The position numbers were made by a program, and so were the translations under genes. This document shows, piece by piece, positions 6,963 through 14,738 of a DNA stretch of 15,329 bases. The notes below the pieces were generated by a model. It was not told the origin of the DNA and ran no database searches. It saw only the letters and a program-made list of their open reading frames with translations. The stretch is taken from contig PKWQ01000032.1 in assembly GCA_003133265.1 (NCBI GenBank), positions 1-15,329 of the forward strand, in the 5' to 3' direction. The first letter of the stretch is position 1; the number at the start of each line of letters is the position of its first letter. The stretch comes from Acetobacteraceae bacterium. Its GTDB lineage: Bacteria > Pseudomonadota > Alphaproteobacteria > Acetobacterales > Acetobacteraceae.

Positions 6963-7742
6963 CTATCGGACGCCTCGCAGCAAGCCGCCGTCGACCGGGA
7001 TCGAGGTGCCGGTGATGTAACCGCCTCGTTTTGAAACCAGCAGCGCAACCAGGCCGGCGATATCATCGGTGCTACCGAGACGTCCCATCGGCACCTCGGC
7101 TACGAGCTTGTCGTGCATCGTCTGCGGATCTTCGCCGCCGGCGGCGAAGACTTTCTTGAGCCGACCGGTCTCGATGTAGCCGGGGCAGATCGTGTTCACG
7201 TTGATTCCGTATGGCGCAACCTCAAGCGATAACGTCTTCGCGTAAGCAATGACGCCCGCCCAGGTGGCCACCGAGAGGCCGAATCCCGCGATCGGCTGGA
7301 TGGCGGATATCGCGGCGATGTTCAGGATACTGCCACCCCCGCTGGCCTTCATGTGCGGCAGCACAGCGCGCGCCATTCGCACCACGTACATGAAATTCTG
7401 TTCGACCGCCTTGTGCCAGGCTGTGTCGTCGAGGGATTCGATCGCCCCGAGGGGTGGCGCGCCATCGTTGTTGACAAGCACGTCGATACGGCCGAAGCGC
7501 TGGATGACCTCGGCGACAGCACGAGAGCAGTCCTCGAAACGACGGCAATCCGCCGGGATCGGCAGGACTTCCGCGCCGGTCTCGGCGGTGATCGTCTCCG
7601 CCGCGCGCTTCAGATCGGCCTCACGGCGGGCCGTGATGGCGACACGTGCGCCGTCTTGCGCCAGCGTCCGGGCAATCCCATAGCCGATCCCCTGGCTGGC
7701 ACCGCCGACGATCGCGACCTTGCCGTCGAGGTCGAGGTTCAT
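6963..7742 (-). CDS. SDR-family protein lacking the catalytic Tyr and Lys
   Basis: The 259 residues form a classical-length short-chain dehydrogenase/reductase Rossmann fold. The cofactor loop is GGASQGIG (13-20, usual TGxxxGxG with the Thr changed to Gly), followed by ITARR (36-40) suggesting NADP(H), NNDG (91-94, usual NNAG), Asn116, Ser146, ICPG (185-188) and the C-terminal GTSIPVDGG. Where family members have YxxxK, this protein reads SVATW (157-161): aligning AGVIA, LEVAPYGINVN and ICPG leaves Ser for Tyr and Trp for Lys. Two of the four catalytic positions are therefore gone while the fold is kept, so ordinary NAD(P)H-dependent oxidoreduction is unlikely. It may bind substrate without reducing it or catalyse another reaction. 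The start codon overlaps the amidohydrolase stop (ATGA), indicating coupled translation. Confidence 0.88.
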   Translation of the reverse strand: MNLDLDGKVAIVGGASQGIGYGIARTLAQDGARVAITARREADLKRAAETITAETGAEVLPIPADCRRFEDCSRAVAEVIQRFGRIDVLVNNDGAPPLGAIESLDDTAWHKAVEQNFMYVVRMARAVLPHMKASGGGSILNIAAISAIQPIAGFGLSVATWAGVIAYAKTLSLEVAPYGINVNTICPGYIETGRLKKVFAAGGEDPQTMHDKLVAEVPMGRLGSTDDIAGLVALLVSKRGGYITGTSIPVDGGLLRGVR

Positions 7743-8596
7743 GTCGGCATCGCTTCGGCTAGGAAGCGTTCGGCGTTGCGGAAGAACAGTTTCTCCATCA
7801 CCGCATCTGGATAGCCCTCCTTCTTCCAGTCCTCAACCAGACGTTCGTAGGTCATCAGAGGATAGTCCGCGCCGAACAGGATGCGGTCCTGCAGCCGGCG
7901 GGGAATTTCATGCTTGAGGTCGGGCGTGTGGTATTTTGGCGACCAGCCGTGCAACTCGTACCATATGTTCCTCTTATGCATCAGAACCGCGATCACCTCG
8001 GGTTGCCACGGCCAGCCCGGCCGGGCAGCGACAATTTTGAGGTCTGGGAACCGCACTGCCACCCTGTCGAGATGGCGCGGATGGCAATCGTCCAGTAGCA
8101 CGCCGCCACCGCCCGGTAGGCCCGCGCCGAGGCCGGTGGTGCCAACGAAGATCAGCACCGGGATCCCTGCCTCTATGCACAAATGGTAGAACGGGTCGAA
8201 CGCCGGATCGCTGGCGGGCGGCGTCAGAGAACTTGAAACCGCAAAACCGAGGAAGCCGCAGCGATTGTCGATGCAGCGACGCAATTCGGCAACGCCGCCC
8301 TCCCGCTGCGGATCAATGTGGATCCAGTGGCCGAGAATCACGTCGCGGTAGGCCCGCTCTGTCTCGAAAGCGTAATCGTGCAGGCGCCGCATTTTTTCGA
8401 CCGGTTCAAACTTGGCGAAGCCGAGATCCAGGATGACCCGGACGTTGTTTGCCCTGAAGTAATTGGCCATCTCAAGTTCCGTGTGGTAGTTCGGCGCCGA
8501 ATTCCAGGTCGCACGTTGCTGCGCGAGTTCCGCCTCGGTCTGCAACGGATAACCGCGTTTTGTGCCCCAATGGGAATGAATGTCGATCAGCTTCAT
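7739..8596 (-). CDS. Amidohydrolase-2 family protein with incomplete metal site
   Basis: This 285-residue TIM-barrel protein is of the ACMSD / resorcylate-decarboxylase / pyrone-dicarboxylate-hydrolase superfamily, whose members hydrolyse, hydrate or decarboxylate ring-derived acids using one metal. Family landmarks: HxH in DIHSHWG (His7, His9), GIPVLIFVGTTG (144-155), FPDLKIVAARPGWPWQPE (183-200), and FGADYP (241-246) with the metal/acid Asp244. Positions usually His in PVLxH(T/V)G and AxHxGWPW are Phe150 and Arg192 here. The HxH and Asp remain. The missing His normally serve as a metal ligand and a catalytic base, so the usual chemistry may be altered or lost. It is first in a three-gene operon, with a 4-nt ATGA overlap with the SDR gene. 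The ATG at 8596 has only a distant G-rich stretch upstream. Confidence 0.85.
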   Translation of the reverse strand: MKLIDIHSHWGTKRGYPLQTEAELAQQRATWNSAPNYHTELEMANYFRANNVRVILDLGFAKFEPVEKMRRLHDYAFETERAYRDVILGHWIHIDPQREGGVAELRRCIDNRCGFLGFAVSSSLTPPASDPAFDPFYHLCIEAGIPVLIFVGTTGLGAGLPGGGGVLLDDCHPRHLDRVAVRFPDLKIVAARPGWPWQPEVIAVLMHKRNIWYELHGWSPKYHTPDLKHEIPRRLQDRILFGADYPLMTYERLVEDWKKEGYPDAVMEKLFFRNAERFLAEAMPT

Positions 8597-8756
8597 CTGC
8601 TATGCTGCCCCCAGGTAGAGATCACGGATTCGCTCGCCGCCTGACAACCCTGACCAGCCCCCATGGAGTGGTCCGTTTGAAATGTTAATTCATTCTGTTT
8701 GGAGGATGCGAAGCTTCGGCAGGTAGAGAGCAGCTGTCACCCCTTTGACCTCCCCC
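8597..8756. other. Intergenic region between livM and the enzyme operon
   Basis: This 160-bp gap separates two units on the same strand. It is more AT-rich around 8675-8700 than its surroundings and holds the 10-bp perfect palindrome CGAAGCTTCG (8709-8718). On the minus strand TTGTCA followed after 17 nt by TGATCT could be a weak sigma-70-like promoter for the amidohydrolase operon, but the -10 match is poor. No terminator with a T-run was seen after livM, so readthrough from the transporter operon is possible. Confidence 0.4.
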
Positions 8757-9830
8757 TCACCCCTTCCTCGCACGCCCCCGCAAACTCCCCACAATCCCCG
8801 CCGGAAAGAAATAAACGATCAGCACGAACAGCACCCCCAGCCACAGCAGCCAGCGGTCGGGATGAAAGATCGCGGGCAGCAAGGGCAGGCCGGCGGTGGC
8901 GTCCGACAGGGCCTGCATCGCCGGTTGCAGGTAATACTGCGCCAGCACGATCACCACCGCGCCCAGCGCCGGGCCGTACAGGGTGCCCATGCCGCCGATC
9001 ACCACCATCAGCAGGATGTCCACCATGATCGAGAACGACAGCGTGGTGTCCGGTCCGTTATAGCGCAGCAGCAGTGCCATCAGCGCCCCCGCCACCGCCG
9101 CGATCGCCGCCGACAGGGCGCCGGCGAGGGTGCGGTAGACCACGGTGCGATAGCCCAGCGCCTCGGCGCGGAAGCCATTCTCGCGGATCGCCTTCAGTAC
9201 GCTGCCGAACGGGGAGTTGGCGATGCGCAGCATCAGCAGGAACAGAACCAGCGTGACGGCGAAGATCAGGTAGTAGGTCATCACCCGCCCATCCAGCCGC
9301 ACGCCGAACAGCGGTTGGGCCAGCAGGCGGAAGGCCGGGCTGAGCACGCGCGGCACGGAGAAGGTCAGTCCGTCCTCGCCGCCAGTGATGCCGCGCAACT
9401 GGGTGGCCAGAAGCTGCGCGAAGCTCGCCACCGCCAGCGTCACCATCGAGAAAAAGATGGCCTGCACCCGCAGGCTCAGCAGGCCGATGCCGATCGCCAC
9501 CACCACCGCCAGCAGCACACCACCCACGGTGCCCAGCAGGATCGCATCCCAGCCCACCCAGCCATTGGCCAGCGGGATGGCGACGCCATAGGCGCCCATG
9601 CCGAAGAACATGGTGTGCGCGAACGAGACGATGCCGGTATAGCCCAGCATGATGTCGTAACTCGCCGCCAGCACGATGAAGATGCAGATCTGCGACGCCA
9701 CCGCCAGCGACCGCGTGCCGGGAAAAAAGAACGGCGCGCCGGCCAGCGCCACCAGCAGCGCGATCAGCAGCACGCTCAGTACCGGATGGCCGGGCTTGTC
9801 GCCGGAGATCAGCCGCGCGCCGAAGCGCAT
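8757..9830 (-). CDS. livM: Branched-chain amino acid-type ABC transporter permease (LivM)
   Basis: The 357-residue inner-membrane permease pairs with LivH to form the channel of a HAAT-family importer. Typical LivM features are ASYDIMLGYTGIVSFAHTMF (about 48-67), the long GEDGLTF insertion near residue 175, the coupling segment PFGSVLKAIRENGFRAEALG (about 226-245) that contacts the ATPases, and the ending VYFFPAGIVGSLRGR. About nine to ten hydrophobic segments are visible. ATG 9830-9828 overlaps the last base of the livH stop (TGATG). The reading frame stays open for more than 1 kb further upstream across livH, but that part is livH read out of frame and is excluded. It is the last gene of the transporter operon. 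Confidence 0.92.
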   Translation of the reverse strand: MRFGARLISGDKPGHPVLSVLLIALLVALAGAPFFFPGTRSLAVASQICIFIVLAASYDIMLGYTGIVSFAHTMFFGMGAYGVAIPLANGWVGWDAILLGTVGGVLLAVVVAIGIGLLSLRVQAIFFSMVTLAVASFAQLLATQLRGITGGEDGLTFSVPRVLSPAFRLLAQPLFGVRLDGRVMTYYLIFAVTLVLFLLMLRIANSPFGSVLKAIRENGFRAEALGYRTVVYRTLAGALSAAIAAVAGALMALLLRYNGPDTTLSFSIMVDILLMVVIGGMGTLYGPALGAVVIVLAQYYLQPAMQALSDATAGLPLLPAIFHPDRWLLWLGVLFVLIVYFFPAGIVGSLRGRARKG

Positions 9831-10825
9831 CACTGCTTGGCCACCGGGAACAGCCCGCGCGGCCGCCACAGCAGGATCAGCACCATCAGCGCGATGTTGG
9901 AGCCCAGCGCCAGCGTCGGCGCCAGGAATCCGACATAGTTCGTCACCAGCCCGACCAGCACCGAGCCGGCGAAGCAGCCGGTGACGGACCCCAGGCCGCC
10001 TATGATGACGACGATGAACATCAGGATCGTCATGTCGCCGCCGATCGAGGCGGTCAGCAGTTCCTGATACTCCGCCCACATCACCCCGCCGATCCCGGCC
10101 AGCGCGGTGCCGGCGACGAACACGCCGACGAACAGACGGCGGGCGCGGAAACCCAGCGATTCGACCATCTCGCGGTTCTCCACCGCGGCGCGGATCAGCA
10201 GGCCGATGCGGGTGCGGTTCAGCACCAGATGCATCGCCAGATAGATCGCCAGCCCGAGCACGACGACCACCACGCGGTAGCTCTCGATCGCCGCGCCACC
10301 GAGGATGAAGCTGCCGCGCAGCAGCAGCGGCTTGGCCAGCCGCATCGGCTCGGCCCCCCAGATCGCCACCACCAGTTGCCCGGCGATGATCAGCCCGCCC
10401 ATGGTGATCAGTATCTGCCGCAGGTGCGAGCCATAGACGCGGCGGATAATGATCCGCTCGAACACCAGCCCCACGCCGCCGCTGATCGCGCCGGCCACCA
10501 GCACCGCGACGGCCAGCGCCAGCAGGTTCAGCCCCAGGCTGTCGGCCTCGATCCAGCCGGACAGCCGGCCCAGCACGCTCACCGCCAGATAGGCGCCCAG
10601 CGTGACGAAGGCGCCGTGCGCGAAGTTCATCACGTCCATCAGCCCGAAGATCAGCGTTAGGCCGGACGCCATCAGGAACAGCATCATCCCCATCGCCGCG
10701 CCGGCGACGGTCAGGGTGATCCAGGTGGAGAAACTCATCGCCGGCAGCGCCAGCGCCAGCAGCACCGGCAGCACCAGATAGGCGGCCCAGTCGATGCGCC
10801 GGGCATTGAGCAACAGGCCGCTCAT
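9830..10825 (-). CDS. livH: Branched-chain amino acid-type ABC transporter permease (LivH)
   Basis: The 331-residue membrane permease is the LivM partner. It shows the LivH signature GLTLIFGLMDVMNFAHGAF (about 55-73), the coupling segment RTRIGLLIRAAVENREMVES (about 212-231), the GGDMTILMFIVVIIGGLGSV stretch (about 268-287) and the common ending LLWRPRGLFP. About eight membrane segments are visible. The N-terminus has an extra ~25 residues before the usual first helix. ATG 10825 overlaps the livF stop by 4 nt (ATGA), so the two are translationally coupled. Confidence 0.92.
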   Translation of the reverse strand: MSGLLLNARRIDWAAYLVLPVLLALALPAMSFSTWITLTVAGAAMGMMLFLMASGLTLIFGLMDVMNFAHGAFVTLGAYLAVSVLGRLSGWIEADSLGLNLLALAVAVLVAGAISGGVGLVFERIIIRRVYGSHLRQILITMGGLIIAGQLVVAIWGAEPMRLAKPLLLRGSFILGGAAIESYRVVVVVLGLAIYLAMHLVLNRTRIGLLIRAAVENREMVESLGFRARRLFVGVFVAGTALAGIGGVMWAEYQELLTASIGGDMTILMFIVVIIGGLGSVTGCFAGSVLVGLVTNYVGFLAPTLALGSNIALMVLILLWRPRGLFPVAKQ

Positions 10826-11553
10826 TGGTGGCTCGCCAGCGACAGACCCAGCAGGCGTTCCTGCAACGCCTCGTCGGCAGCCAGATCGGCCATCGGGCCG
10901 GTATGCACCACCCGCCCGTCATCCATCACCGCCACGTCGTCGCCCAATGAGCGCGCCATGTGGAAATTCTGCTCTACCAACAAAATAGTGGCGCGGCTTT
11001 GCTTCAGCTTCTGGAAGCCGTCGATCAGGTGCTCGATCACCGCCGGCGCCAGCCCCTTGGTCGGTTCGTCGACGATCAGCAGGCGGCGCTCCTCGATGAT
11101 GGCGCGGCTGATCGCCAGCATCTGCTTCTGCCCGCCCGACAGCGATCCGGCGGCGCTATGCCATTTCTCGCGCAGCACCGGGAACAGCGCGAACACCACC
11201 CCGTCCAGCCGCGCCTCCTCGAAGCGCCCGGTGGTGCTCGCCAGCACCATGTTCTCGCGCACCGTCAACTGCGAGAAGATGCCCATGGTCTCCGGCACAT
11301 AGGCGATGCCGAGCCGGGCGATGTCGGGCGTTGCCATGGCCTGGATCGGCTTGCCGGCGAATTCGATACTGCCGGCGCTTGCCTTCCAGAGCCCCATGAC
11401 GGTGCGCAGCGTCGTGGTCTTGCCGGCGCCGTTGCGCCCGAGCAGCACGGTCAGCCGCCCTTCCCGCACCGCCAGATCGACGCCGTGCAGGATGTGGTAG
11501 CGGCCGATATGGGTATGCACGCCGGACAGGCGCAGCAGCGGGATTTCAGCCAT
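10822..11553 (-). CDS. livF: ABC transporter ATP-binding protein (LivF)
   Basis: The 243-residue cytoplasmic ATPase is one of two nucleotide-binding subunits of the importer. It has Walker A GRNGAGKT (39-46), the LivF-type YVPET loop (85-89, Glu instead of the usual Q-loop Gln), signature LSGGQ (138-142), Walker B LLIVDEP (158-164) and VEQN (193-196) in the switch region, all normal for LivF. ATG 11553 is used because conserved sequence starts immediately after it; the frame upstream is antisense-like Arg-rich sequence inside livG. The start overlaps the livG 3' end by 8 nt. Confidence 0.93.
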   Translation of the reverse strand: MAEIPLLRLSGVHTHIGRYHILHGVDLAVREGRLTVLLGRNGAGKTTTLRTVMGLWKASAGSIEFAGKPIQAMATPDIARLGIAYVPETMGIFSQLTVRENMVLASTTGRFEEARLDGVVFALFPVLREKWHSAAGSLSGGQKQMLAISRAIIEERRLLIVDEPTKGLAPAVIEHLIDGFQKLKQSRATILLVEQNFHMARSLGDDVAVMDDGRVVHTGPMADLAADEALQERLLGLSLASHQ

Positions 11554-12331
11554 GCGCGGCCTCGCTCCTGCGCACGCCGAGATAGGCTTCCTGCACGATC
11601 GCCGAGGCCACCACCTCCGCCGGTTCGCCGTCGGCGACCAGCGCACCCTGGTGCAGCACGATCACCCGGTCGGCCAGACGGCGAACCACGTCCATCTTGT
11701 GCTCGACCAGCAGGATGGTCTTGTCGCCGTCGGCCTTGATCGCCTCGATCAGGTCCAGGATCACCGGCACCTCGTCCACGCTCATGCCGGCGGTCGGTTC
11801 GTCGAACATGAACACCGCCGGTTCCAGCGCCAGCAGGATCGCCACCTCCAGCTTGCGCTGGTCGCCGTGGTTCAGCGCCGCCGCCGCCGCGTCGGCACGC
11901 GGCGTCAGCCGGACGCGGTTCAGGTAGAAGCGCGCCCGCTCGATCAGATCGACATGGTCCGATGCCAGCCCGAGCGCGTGCAGCCCGATCCCGGCGCGCG
12001 CCTGCACCGCGAGCCGCACATTCTCCAGCACCGTCAGATCGGGAAACAGGTTGGTCAGCTGGAAAGCGCGCCCCAGCCCGCGCCGGGCGCGCAGCGGCGC
12101 CGCCATGCCGGTGATGCGCGCCCCGCGCAGGAACACATCGCCCGACGTGGCGCGCAACTGGCCGGAAATCAGGTTGAAATAGGTGGTCTTGCCCGCGCCG
12201 TTCGGCCCGACGATCGCCGTCAGTGTGCCGCTATGGAACGCGCAGCTCACCTGATCGACCGCGATCTGCCCGCCGAAGCGGATGCTCAGCCCGCGCGTCT
12301 CCAGGATCGGCGCCAGCGCGGACCCGCTCAT
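11546..12331 (-). CDS. livG: ABC transporter ATP-binding protein (LivG)
   Basis: The 261-residue cytoplasmic ATPase is the LivF partner. Walker A is GPNGAGKT (42-49), the Q-loop is in RAFQLTNLFPDLTVLENV (88-105) as usual for LivG, Walker B is VFMFDEP (173-179) and switch His211 lies in VEHKMD. The signature is LNHGDQRKLE (153-162) where most relatives have L(S/P)YG(E/Q)QR(R/K)LE, so Asn-His replaces the usual Ser/Pro-Tyr; this is likely tolerated. ATG 12331 is 3 nt after the binding-protein stop and lacks an obvious Shine-Dalgarno site, fitting coupled translation. Confidence 0.92.
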   Translation of the reverse strand: MSGSALAPILETRGLSIRFGGQIAVDQVSCAFHSGTLTAIVGPNGAGKTTYFNLISGQLRATSGDVFLRGARITGMAAPLRARRGLGRAFQLTNLFPDLTVLENVRLAVQARAGIGLHALGLASDHVDLIERARFYLNRVRLTPRADAAAAALNHGDQRKLEVAILLALEPAVFMFDEPTAGMSVDEVPVILDLIEAIKADGDKTILLVEHKMDVVRRLADRVIVLHQGALVADGEPAEVVASAIVQEAYLGVRRSEAAHG

Positions 12332-12334
12332 ATG

Positions 12335-13525
12335 TCAGCGCTTGTTGCGGATCGGCAGTTTCATGTCATCGGCGGTGAATTCCCGCGTCAGTTCGGGCAC
12401 CGCCCAGGCGAGCGCCGGATCGACCTTGATCTTGAAGCTGTACATCGATTGCAGCGCCTGATGATCCTCCCGGCGGAAGGTCATCTTGCCCTTCGGCGTG
12501 TCGAAGGACATGCCCTCCATCGCCGCGATCAGCACCTCGGCGTCGGTCGAGCCATTGGTCTTCTCCAGCGCCGCCACCACCGACAACGCCGCCGCCATGC
12601 CGCCGGCGGTGAAGAAGTCGGGCGGCTGGCCGTAGCGTTTCTGGTGCTCTGTCACCAGCCAGTCGTTGATAGGATTCTTCGGGATGCCGTAATAGTAGTA
12701 GGTCGCGCCCTCCATCCCAGGGAACGATTTGTAGGAGGCGAGCGCGGGCAGGATATTGCCGCCGGTGGCCACCTCGATCCCGAGCCGCGCCGGGTCCAGC
12801 GCCTTCAGCTTGGACAGCGGATCGCCGCCGGCCCACAGCACCCAGATGATCTTGCGCCCCGGCTCCTTGGCCAGCGCGTCGAAGATGCGCTGCGCCGGGG
12901 CGGTGAAATCGGTGGTGGTGGGCGGGGCGTATTCCTCGTGCACCAGCTTGGCGCCGGTCGCGGCCAGCGCCTCGCGGAAGGCGGCGATGCCGTCGCGGCC
13001 GAAGGCATAATCCTGCGCCAAGGTGGCGATGGTCACGCCCGGCTTGCCGATTGCCAGCGCGTTGGAGATCGCGTCCTGCGTCGAGTTTCGCGCGGTATGG
13101 AAGATGTAGCGGTTCCACTTGTCGCCGGTGATGCTGTCGGCCACCCCCGGCTCGACGATGAACAGCTTCTTGTAGTCCTGCGCCACCGGCAGCATGGCCA
13201 GCGCGACGGCGGAGCTGGTGCCGCCCACCGCGAGGTCGACATTGTCGTCGCCATAGGCCTCGGCCAGCAGGTTGCGGCCGACATCGGGCTTGGCCTGGCT
13301 GTCCTTTTCGATCACCACGAGCTTCCGCCCGGCGACGGTGTTGGTGCCGTGCGTGGCATATTCTAGACCGAGCGCGAACCCGACGATCGACTGTTTGGCG
13401 TAGGCCTCCAGCGGTCCGGTCTTGTCCTCGATCAGGGCGATCTTCACCGGCGGTTTCTGCTGGGCCAATGCTGGCGCCGCCAGCCCTAACACCAGGCTTA
13501 CGGCCAACAGGATGCGCGGTGACAT
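12335..13525 (-). CDS. Periplasmic substrate-binding protein, Liv-type ABC transporter
   Basis: The 396-residue type I periplasmic binding protein has a 21-residue signal peptide (MSPRILL, hydrophobic core, cleavage after ALA before QQ). The mature part begins VKIALIEDKTGPLEAYAKQ, the usual opening strand of the Peripla_BP_6 family, followed by VGGTSSAVALAMLPVAQDY and the IATLAQDYAFGRDG motif at the second lobe. It captures a small ligand and delivers it to LivHM. Members take up branched-chain amino acids but also amides, urea and aromatic or lignin-derived acids, so the ligand is open. GGAGGG (13539-13534) lies 8 nt before the ATG. It is the first gene of the operon. Only 84 bp separate it from a broken IS256-type transposase, so its native promoter may have been lost or replaced. 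Confidence 0.92.
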   Translation of the reverse strand: MSPRILLAVSLVLGLAAPALAQQKPPVKIALIEDKTGPLEAYAKQSIVGFALGLEYATHGTNTVAGRKLVVIEKDSQAKPDVGRNLLAEAYGDDNVDLAVGGTSSAVALAMLPVAQDYKKLFIVEPGVADSITGDKWNRYIFHTARNSTQDAISNALAIGKPGVTIATLAQDYAFGRDGIAAFREALAATGAKLVHEEYAPPTTTDFTAPAQRIFDALAKEPGRKIIWVLWAGGDPLSKLKALDPARLGIEVATGGNILPALASYKSFPGMEGATYYYYGIPKNPINDWLVTEHQKRYGQPPDFFTAGGMAAALSVVAALEKTNGSTDAEVLIAAMEGMSFDTPKGKMTFRREDHQALQSMYSFKIKVDPALAWAVPELTREFTADDMKLPIRNKR

Positions 13526-13609
13526 CGGGCGGTCCCTCCAGGAATGCGGTTGGGCAGAGCCTGTTTCAGTTCAATATGGAAAGCAAGCGTTGAGCGCGTG
13601 GGGCGGTGC
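13526..13609. other. Junction between truncated IS256-type element and the transporter operon
   Basis: From 13609 leftwards the sequence no longer matches a transposase. It holds the binding-protein ribosome site and about 70 bp of unknown origin. A GAGCCTG at 13556-13562 resembles the outermost bases of some IS5-family elements, so part of this stretch could be the end of a second lost element; that is weak. No convincing -35/-10 pair for the operon is visible on the minus strand. Confidence 0.35.
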
Positions 13610-14488
13610 TTGGTCGGCCACCTCGCGCCACTGCTTGCGTGCGGCGGCAGCGTCGTCCTGGGCGAACGCGGTGCCGACCCAGGCGGAGACGAGGCGCCGC
13701 TGGGTCTTGCCGGCATAGGCCAAGGCGTTGCGCATGAAGTGGACGCGGCAACGCTGCCAGGTCGCACTCAGCACCTTGGTGATGGCGGCTTTCAGCCCCT
13801 CATGGGCATCCGAGGTCACCAGCTTCACGCCACGCAACCCGCGCCGGGCCAGGCTGCGCAGGAACTCCACCCAGAACGGTTCGGCCTCGCTGTGGCCGAC
13901 TGTCATGCCGAGCACTTCGCGGCGCCCGTCGGTGTTGACGCCGACGGCGACGATCACCGCCACCGAGACAATATGGTGGTCGCGCCGTGCCTTGATGTAG
14001 GTCGCATCGAGCCAGACATACGGCCACTCGCCCTCGATCGGACGGGTCAGGAAAGTCTGCACCCGCTCGTCGATCTCACCGCACAGGCGGGAGACCTGGC
14101 TCTTGCTGATCCCCTCCATGCCGAGCGCTTTGACCAGATCATCGACCGAACGGGTGGAGATACCCTGGATATAGGCTTCTTGAATGACCGCTGTCAGGGC
14201 CTTCTCGGCCATCCGGCGGGGCTCGAGGAAGGCTGGGAAGTAGCTGCCACGGCGCAATTTGGGGATACGCAGTTCGACGGTGCCGGCGCGGGTCTCCCAG
14301 TCACGGTCACGATAGCCATTGCGCTGGTTGCGCCGGGCCTCGCTGCGCTCGTCGTGCCCGGCGCCGCATAGCTCGCCCGTCTCAAGCTGCATCAGGCGTT
14401 CGGCGGCAAAACCAATCATCTCGCGCAGAAAGGTTGTGTCAGAGCCCTTTTCCAGCAGCGCGCGAAGGGCAATCTTATCCTCGGTCAT
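13571..14488 (-). pseudogene. IS256-family transposase, C-terminally truncated
   Basis: Residues 1-293 match a mutator-type (IS256) transposase: zinc-region RNQRNGYRDRDW (53-64), ELRIPKLRRGSYFP (72-85), IQGISTRSVDDLVKALGM (107-124), first catalytic Asp161 in VWLDATY, second Asp227 in TSDAHEGL and WQRCRVHFMRN (244-254). Family members are about 400 residues, and the third catalytic residue, the Glu of the NPIERLN-type motif, lies in the missing part. After VADQ (293) the frame reads 12 unrelated residues and stops at TGA 13573-13571, placing the break at 13609/13610. ATG 14488 has GGAGG 9 nt upstream. The element cannot transpose on its own. Its transcription direction is towards the transporter operon. 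Confidence 0.88.
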
Positions 14489-14555
14489 CGTGGTGGTCCT
14501 CCAGGTTCAGGTTGCAGGTCTCGACAACCCAACCCTACCCAAGATCACCGCGGTG

Positions 14556-14617
14556 GCCGCTAACTGGCCTACCGGCGCCAGACTCTGGACGGTCGCTCCG
14601 GCAGGCCAGTTAGCGGC
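14556..14617. repeat. Perfect 15-bp inverted repeat with internal hairpin
   Basis: GCCGCTAACTGGCCT (14556-14570) and AGGCCAGTTAGCGGC (14603-14617) are exact reverse complements separated by 32 nt. The loop contains a small stem CCAGA-C-TCTGG, and GGACGGTCG (14587-14595) inside it can instead pair with CGACCGTCC (14641-14649) further right, giving a competing structure. It lies in the 347-bp stretch between the transposase start and the recombinase remnant. It could be abutting ends of two elements, a recombination site, or a strong RNA structure. Confidence 0.7.
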
Positions 14618-14738
14618 TTCCTACACCACCACCGGGGACACGACCGTCCGGCGGCTGGTCCGGCTGGGCCAGCCACCGCTCGAGGCCTGACGCAACCGCG
14701 ACATCATTCAGGTGCGTCGAACGACTGCCAAGCGCACC

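Noticed and set aside
8745..9938. 397-codon plus-strand open frame antisense to livM
   Set aside because: Low-complexity HHQQ/RR composition; antisense shadow of a clear membrane permease.
9831..10922. N-terminal extension of LivM that would make a ~720-residue protein
   Set aside because: The extension is livH read out of frame; conserved LivM sequence starts at ATG 9830, which overlaps the livH stop in the normal operon style.
11552..13366. 604-codon plus-strand open frame antisense to livG and the binding protein
   Set aside because: His/Arg/Gln-rich and without domain character; a mirror of the strong codon bias of the minus-strand genes.
13550..14535. Terminal inverted repeats of a complete IS256 element (GGTTGGG near 13550 and CCCAACC near 14530)
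   Set aside because: Only short partial matches beyond the 7 bp and no matching target duplication; the transposase is truncated before the left candidate, so it cannot be a natural end.
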